The translations under genes were made by a program, and so were the position numbers. From assembly GCA_963700925.1 (NCBI GenBank), contig OY969553.1:4092001-4156000 (forward strand): DNA of 64,000 nt, written 5' to 3'. Below are positions 60,103-64,000 of this stretch, piece by piece. A model generated the notes under the pieces. It had not been told where the DNA came from and made no database searches. It worked only from the letters and a program-made list of their open reading frames with translations. Numbering within the stretch: position 1 is the stretch's first letter; the number at the start of each line of letters is the position of its first letter. This DNA comes from CAWJMD01 sp963700925 (GTDB taxonomy: Bacteria; Actinomycetota; Actinomycetes; Actinomycetales; CAWJMD01).

Positions 60103-61464
60103 ATGGACGACGTCATCGCACTCGTCGTGCTCGTCCTCGTCTTCCTCGTCGCGAGCGTGCGCTCGATCAACATGGGAGCCCTGGCCCTCGCCGCCGCGGC
60201 AGTCGTCGGGGCGACCGTGTTCTCCGTCGCCCCGGAAGACGTGGTCGCCGGGTTCCCCGGCACGCTGTTCGTCATCCTGGTCGGCGTCACGTACCTGTTC
60301 GCGCTGGCCAAGAACAACGGCACGGTCGACTGGATGGTGCAGGGCAGCGTGCGGGCCGTCCGCGGCAGGGTCGCCTTCGTCCCGTGGGCGATGTTCGCGA
60401 TCTGCGCGCTGATCGCCGCCATCGGCGCCGCCACGCCGGCCACGGTCGCGATCGTCGCGCCGGTGGCGATGGGCTTCGCCGCCCGCTATCGCATCCACCC
60501 CGTGCTGATGGGCATGGCTGTCGTGCTCGGTGCGACCGGTGGCTCGTTCTCGCCCATCGGCATCTTCGGCGCCATCACCAACGGCGTCGTCGACGACAAC
60601 GACCTCCCCGGCAACCCGGGTCTGCTGCTGGCGATGAGCCTGCTGGTGAACTTCGTCATCGTGCTGGTGGCCTTCCTCTTCTTCGGTGGACGGGGTCTCC
60701 TGGCTCGTGGCCGCGACGAGGCGGCCCTGGCCGAGGTCGGGGCGACCGCGGCGACGGCGAGCCGCACCGCCACCCGCACCGCCGTCACCGGAACCCCCGA
60801 CTCAGCGATCGAGCGGGCGCGTCGCGGCGGGAAGGACAAGCCGGAGCCCGACGACGACGACACGGGCTTGAACCCGGAGCGCATCCTCACGCTCGTCGGG
60901 CTCACCTTCCTGGCGGCGACTGCGCTGTTCTTCAAGTTCGATGTCGGCTTCACCGCGATCGCGGTTGCCGTGGTTCTGACCCTGGCCTTCCCGAAGTCTG
61001 CGAAGGGTGCTGTCGACAAGGTGGCGTGGGGCACGGTGCTGTTGGTGTGCGGCATCGTCACCTACGTCAACCTGCTGCAGGAGCAGGGCACCGTCACCTG
61101 GCTCGGCGACCAGGTGGCGGGCGTCGGCGCGCCGCTGTTCGCCGCCCTGCTCATCTGCCTGATCGGTGCCGTCGTCTCGGCGTTCGCGTCGACCACCGGA
61201 ATCCTGGGCGCGCTCATCCCGCTGGCGGTCCCGTTCCTGCTGACCGGGCAGGTCGGCGCGGTCGGCATGATCATCGCGCTGGGAATCTCGTCGTCCGTCG
61301 TCGACTGCAGCCCGTTCTCGACCAACGGTGCCCTCGTGGTCGCCAACGCCGACGAGGAGCAGCGCGAGATGGTGTTCCGCCAGCTGATGATCTGGGGCAT
61401 GAGCCTCGTGGTGGTGGCTCCGCTCGCGACGTGGCTGCTGCTCGTCGTGCCGGGGTGGCTGTGA
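60103..61464 (+). CDS. MatC-type dicarboxylate (malonate) carrier
   Basis: 453 residues, about 11-12 membrane segments, SLC13-like. Start at ATG 60103 with an AAAGGAG site. The N-terminal half has the MatC signature region NMGALALAAAAVVGATVFSV, VILVGVTYLFALAKNNGTVD and GATGGSFSPIGIFGAITNG. A charged cytoplasmic loop (GGKDKPEPDDDD) separates it from the second half, which has TGILGALIPLAVPFL and SVVDCSPFSTNGALVV. MatC proteins import malonate and related dicarboxylates. Divergent GntR and downstream CoA genes fit acid uptake followed by CoA activation. Confidence 0.87.
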   Translation: MDDVIALVVLVLVFLVASVRSINMGALALAAAAVVGATVFSVAPEDVVAGFPGTLFVILVGVTYLFALAKNNGTVDWMVQGSVRAVRGRVAFVPWAMFAICALIAAIGAATPATVAIVAPVAMGFAARYRIHPVLMGMAVVLGATGGSFSPIGIFGAITNGVVDDNDLPGNPGLLLAMSLLVNFVIVLVAFLFFGGRGLLARGRDEAALAEVGATAATASRTATRTAVTGTPDSAIERARRGGKDKPEPDDDDTGLNPERILTLVGLTFLAATALFFKFDVGFTAIAVAVVLTLAFPKSAKGAVDKVAWGTVLLVCGIVTYVNLLQEQGTVTWLGDQVAGVGAPLFAALLICLIGAVVSAFASTTGILGALIPLAVPFLLTGQVGAVGMIIALGISSSVVDCSPFSTNGALVVANADEEQREMVFRQLMIWGMSLVVVAPLATWLLLVVPGWL

Positions 61465-61474
61465 GGATGGCTCG

Positions 61475-62713
61475 ATGACGACTGACGCATCACCGTCCGG
61501 ACCACTGACCGGAGTGCTGGTGGTCGACCTCACCCGCGCTCTGGCCGGGCCCCACGCCGCGATGATGATGGCCGACCTCGGGGCGAGGGTGCTCAAGGTC
61601 GAGACCCCCGGCACCGGCGACGACACCCGTGGCTGGGGCCCGCCGTTCGTCACGCCCCCGTCCGACGGCACGGAACCAGCAGACAAGCAGTCGACCTACT
61701 TCCTGTCGTGCAACCGCAACAAGGAGTCGATCGCGCTCGACCTCAAGAGCGCCGACGGCAAGCGCGTGCTCGAGCAGCTCGTGCAGCGGGCCGACGTGCT
61801 GATGGAGAACTTCCGCACCGGCGTGCTCGACCGGCTCGGCTTCTCGATGGAGCGTCTGCTCGAGCTGAACCCGCGGTTGGTCGTGCTGTCGATCAGCGGC
61901 TTCGGGCACGACGGTCCGGAGGGCGGACGGGCAGGGTACGACCAGATCGCGCAGGGCGAGGCAGGCCTGATGTCGCTGACCGGCGCGGGCCCCGACGACC
62001 CGCAGCGCGTCGGCGTGCCGATCGGCGACCTGCTGGCGGGCATGTGGGGTGCCTATGGGGTCTTGGCTGCGTTGCTGGAGCGGGAGCACACCGGCCGTGG
62101 CCAGGTCGTGCGTACCTCTCTACTAGCAGGCATCGTCGGAGTGCACGCGTTCCAGGGCACCCGCTGGACGGTCGCCGGTGAGGTGGGCAAGGCGCAGGGC
62201 AACCACCACCCGTCGATCGCGCCGTACGGACTGTTCCACTGCCGCGGCGGCGCGGTGCAGATCGCCGTCGGCAGCGAGGGCCTGTGGCAGCGGCTGTGCG
62301 CGGGCTTCGGGCTCGACCCTTCGGCTGAGGGTCTGGGGACCAACCCTGAGCGGGTCGGCAACCGTGAGCGCGTGATCGAGGTGATCGAGGGCGTGTTCTC
62401 CGGTTGGGACGCCGAGCCCCTGCTGGCCCGGCTCGACGAGCTCGGCGTTCCGGCCGGCAAGGTGCGCACGCTCGACGAGGTGTACGAGTGGGAGCAGACG
62501 CGCTCGCAGGGGCTGCTGGTCGACGTCGACCACCCCACATTGGGGACGGTGACGCTGCCCGGCCCGCCGCTGCGGTTCTTCGCGCCCGACGGGGTCGAGA
62601 CGACGCGACGCGATCACGCGGCGCCTCCGCTGCTCGACGGCCAGGGCGCTGACATCCGCGCGTGGCTGGACGGGGCAGACGGGTCGGACATGCCGTACTT
62701 CAGCGAGGTGTGA
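61475..62713 (+). CDS. CaiB/BaiF (type III) CoA-transferase
   Basis: 412 residues. The N-terminus has VVDLTRALAGPHAAMMMADL, GARVLKVETPGTGDDTRGWG and LSCNRNKESIALDLKSADG. The catalytic aspartate is expected in GRAGYDQIAQGEAGLMSLTG. Later, LDELGVPAGKVRTLDEVYEW and the ending PPLRFFAPDG are as in the family. It moves CoA from an acyl-CoA donor to a free acid. Eleven bp after the carrier gene, so the acid is probably the carrier's substrate. It is followed by a carboxyltransferase. Confidence 0.92.
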   Translation: MTTDASPSGPLTGVLVVDLTRALAGPHAAMMMADLGARVLKVETPGTGDDTRGWGPPFVTPPSDGTEPADKQSTYFLSCNRNKESIALDLKSADGKRVLEQLVQRADVLMENFRTGVLDRLGFSMERLLELNPRLVVLSISGFGHDGPEGGRAGYDQIAQGEAGLMSLTGAGPDDPQRVGVPIGDLLAGMWGAYGVLAALLEREHTGRGQVVRTSLLAGIVGVHAFQGTRWTVAGEVGKAQGNHHPSIAPYGLFHCRGGAVQIAVGSEGLWQRLCAGFGLDPSAEGLGTNPERVGNRERVIEVIEGVFSGWDAEPLLARLDELGVPAGKVRTLDEVYEWEQTRSQGLLVDVDHPTLGTVTLPGPPLRFFAPDGVETTRRDHAAPPLLDGQGADIRAWLDGADGSDMPYFSEV

Positions 62714-62749
62714 CTGGCTGGTGTTGATCGAGCAGAGCAAGGGTGGTCG

Positions 62750-64000
62750 ATGAAGCAGAGGCAGCCGCGCATGCGGGCGGAGGAGCTGCTCGCGCTCGTC
62801 CTCGATGACGGGTCGTTCCAGTCGTGGGACGTGCCACCCGTCGACGTGGCACCACTGCCGGCATACGCCGCCGACCTCGATGCCGCCCGGGAGAAGTCCG
62901 GGGTCGACGAGGCGGTCGTCTCCGGCGAGGGTCTGCTGCGTGGGCGCCGGGTTGCGGTCGTCGCGTGCGAGTTCTCGTTTCTCGCCGGGTCGATCGGACG
63001 GGCTGCCGCCGAGCGACTGGTGCTGGCGATCGAGCGGGCCACCGCGGACGGGTTGCCGCTGCTCGCGGCCCCGGTGTCGGGCGGCACGCGGATGCAGGAA
63101 GGCACGGTCGCGTTCCTTCAGATGGTGAAGATCTCGGCGGCCATCGCCGCGCACAAGGGCGCCGGACTGCCGTACCTGGTCTACCTGCGCAACCCGACGA
63201 CCGGCGGGGTGCTGGCCTCGTGGGGCTCGCTGGGGCACGTGACCGTCGCGGAGCCCGGCGCTCTGATCGGGTTCCTCGGCCCGCGCGTGTACGAGGCGCT
63301 CTACGGCATGCCGTTCCCGGAGGGCGTGCAGGTCAGCGAAAACCTCTACGACAAGGGACTTGTCGACGCAGTGCTGCCCCCGGAGCAGGTCTCCGACGTG
63401 GTCCACCGTGCCCTGAACGTGCTGATGGCGTCGCGCGAGGGGCTACCCGCCGCTTCTGTCGTGGTGGACGAGGAGGTGCCCGACGTGCCGGCGTGGCAGT
63501 CGGTGCTGGCGTCGCGGCGTCCCGACCGTCCGGGGGTGAGGCGGCTCCTGCGGTTGGCTGCCTCGGATGTGTTGCCGCTCAACGGAACTGGCGAGGGCGA
63601 GCACGACCCAGGGTTGTTGCTCGCCTTGGCCCGATTCGGCGGGGCGCCGTGCATCGTGCTCGGCCAGGATCGGCGCGGCCAGACCGAGCTGGCCCCGATG
63701 GGTCCGGCGGCGCTGCGCGAGGCCCGTCGCGGCATGCGTCTGGCCAGCGAGCTGCGGCTGCCGCTGGTCACGGTGATCGACACGCCCGGCGCCGCGCTGT
63801 CGAAGGCCGCCGAGGAGGGTGGCCTGGCCGGCGAGATTGCCCGCTGCCTGGCCGAGTTGGTGACGCTTGACGCGCCGACGGTGTCGGTGCTGTTGGGGCA
63901 GGGGACCGGTGGCGGCGCGCTCGCACTCGTGCCCGCCGACCGCGTGATCTCGGCGCAGCACGCCTGGCTCTCGCCGCTGCCACCGGAGGGCGCGTCGGCG
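62750..64000 (+). CDS. Acetyl-CoA-carboxylase-type carboxyltransferase, 3' end outside window
   Basis: 417 codons are open from ATG 62750 to the last base. The first half resembles the beta (AccD) domain without its zinc ribbon: GRRVAVVACEFSFLAGSIGR, PVSGGTRMQEGTVAFLQMVK and NPTTGGVLASWGSLGHVTVA. The second half resembles the alpha (AccA) domain: ELRLPLVTVIDTPGAAL, EGGLAGEIARCLAELV and GQGTGGGALALVPADRV. A fused beta-alpha enzyme of this sort can act with a biotin carrier or, as in malonate decarboxylase MdcD/MdcE, as a decarboxylase component. No biotin carrier gene is visible. Confidence 0.88.
   Translation, partial: MKQRQPRMRAEELLALVLDDGSFQSWDVPPVDVAPLPAYAADLDAAREKSGVDEAVVSGEGLLRGRRVAVVACEFSFLAGSIGRAAAERLVLAIERATADGLPLLAAPVSGGTRMQEGTVAFLQMVKISAAIAAHKGAGLPYLVYLRNPTTGGVLASWGSLGHVTVAEPGALIGFLGPRVYEALYGMPFPEGVQVSENLYDKGLVDAVLPPEQVSDVVHRALNVLMASREGLPAASVVVDEEVPDVPAWQSVLASRRPDRPGVRRLLRLAASDVLPLNGTGEGEHDPGLLLALARFGGAPCIVLGQDRRGQTELAPMGPAALREARRGMRLASELRLPLVTVIDTPGAALSKAAEEGGLAGEIARCLAELVTLDAPTVSVLLGQGTGGGALALVPADRVISAQHAWLSPLPPEGASA

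Overview
The window is high-GC DNA (near 70% by eye) from an actinobacterium, probably a Nocardioidaceae-type organism. The markers are a GlnE/GlnA pair with a GlnR-type operator, a DUF222/HNH (13E12-type) gene, SigE-family sigma factors, and several promoters of the leaderless actinobacterial form (TAnnnT, 6-7 nt, then the start codon). The family assignment is inference from gene content only. No tRNA, rRNA, CRISPR array, prophage or insertion sequence was seen.

Layout. 1-11.8 kb: the end of a glutamine amidotransferase, glnE, a type II NADH dehydrogenase, a broken PAS-GAF-EAL gene, secreted and small proteins, a DinB/pentapeptide protein, glnA with its operator, an RDD membrane protein and a zinc-ribbon protein. 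11.8-25.7 kb: a purine/ureide region. A minus-strand operon encodes the three parts of an FdrA-type oxamate carbamoyltransferase plus an M23-like protein. It is divergent from a pucR regulator, followed by an NCS2 purine permease, a three-subunit molybdenum hydroxylase, a CoxG protein and a nitrilase-family amidase. 25.8-37.4 kb: mixed small genes, a frame-broken LuxR/AAA regulator, a MoxR-VWA pair (VWA frame-broken) and an HNH gene. 37.5-40.6 kb: two tandem copies of a sigma factor plus membrane partner. 40.7-49.6 kb: hydantoinase A/B with a complete BMP-type ABC importer. 49.6-58.9 kb: a minus-strand cell-surface locus with a 2,280-residue LamG/cadherin-like protein and three small exported proteins, two of them frame-broken. 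59.3-64 kb: a GntR regulator divergent from a MatC-type carrier, a CaiB/BaiF CoA-transferase and an acetyl-CoA-carboxylase-type carboxyltransferase that runs off the window.

Nitrogen acquisition links much of the window: glutamine synthetase and its adenylyltransferase, purine import and oxidation, oxalurate/oxamate chemistry, an amidase, and hydantoin or oxoproline hydrolysis with its own importer. The surface locus is the least expected part and the best candidate for something undescribed. Single-base frame breaks recur in at least four genes (about 26.2-26.6, 33.46, 58.1 and 58.4-58.8 kb). In one 475-bp gene roughly seven indels occur while the codon content between them stays clean, so sequence errors must be excluded before these genes are called dead. 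The EAL gene, with a whole-domain deletion, is a true remnant.
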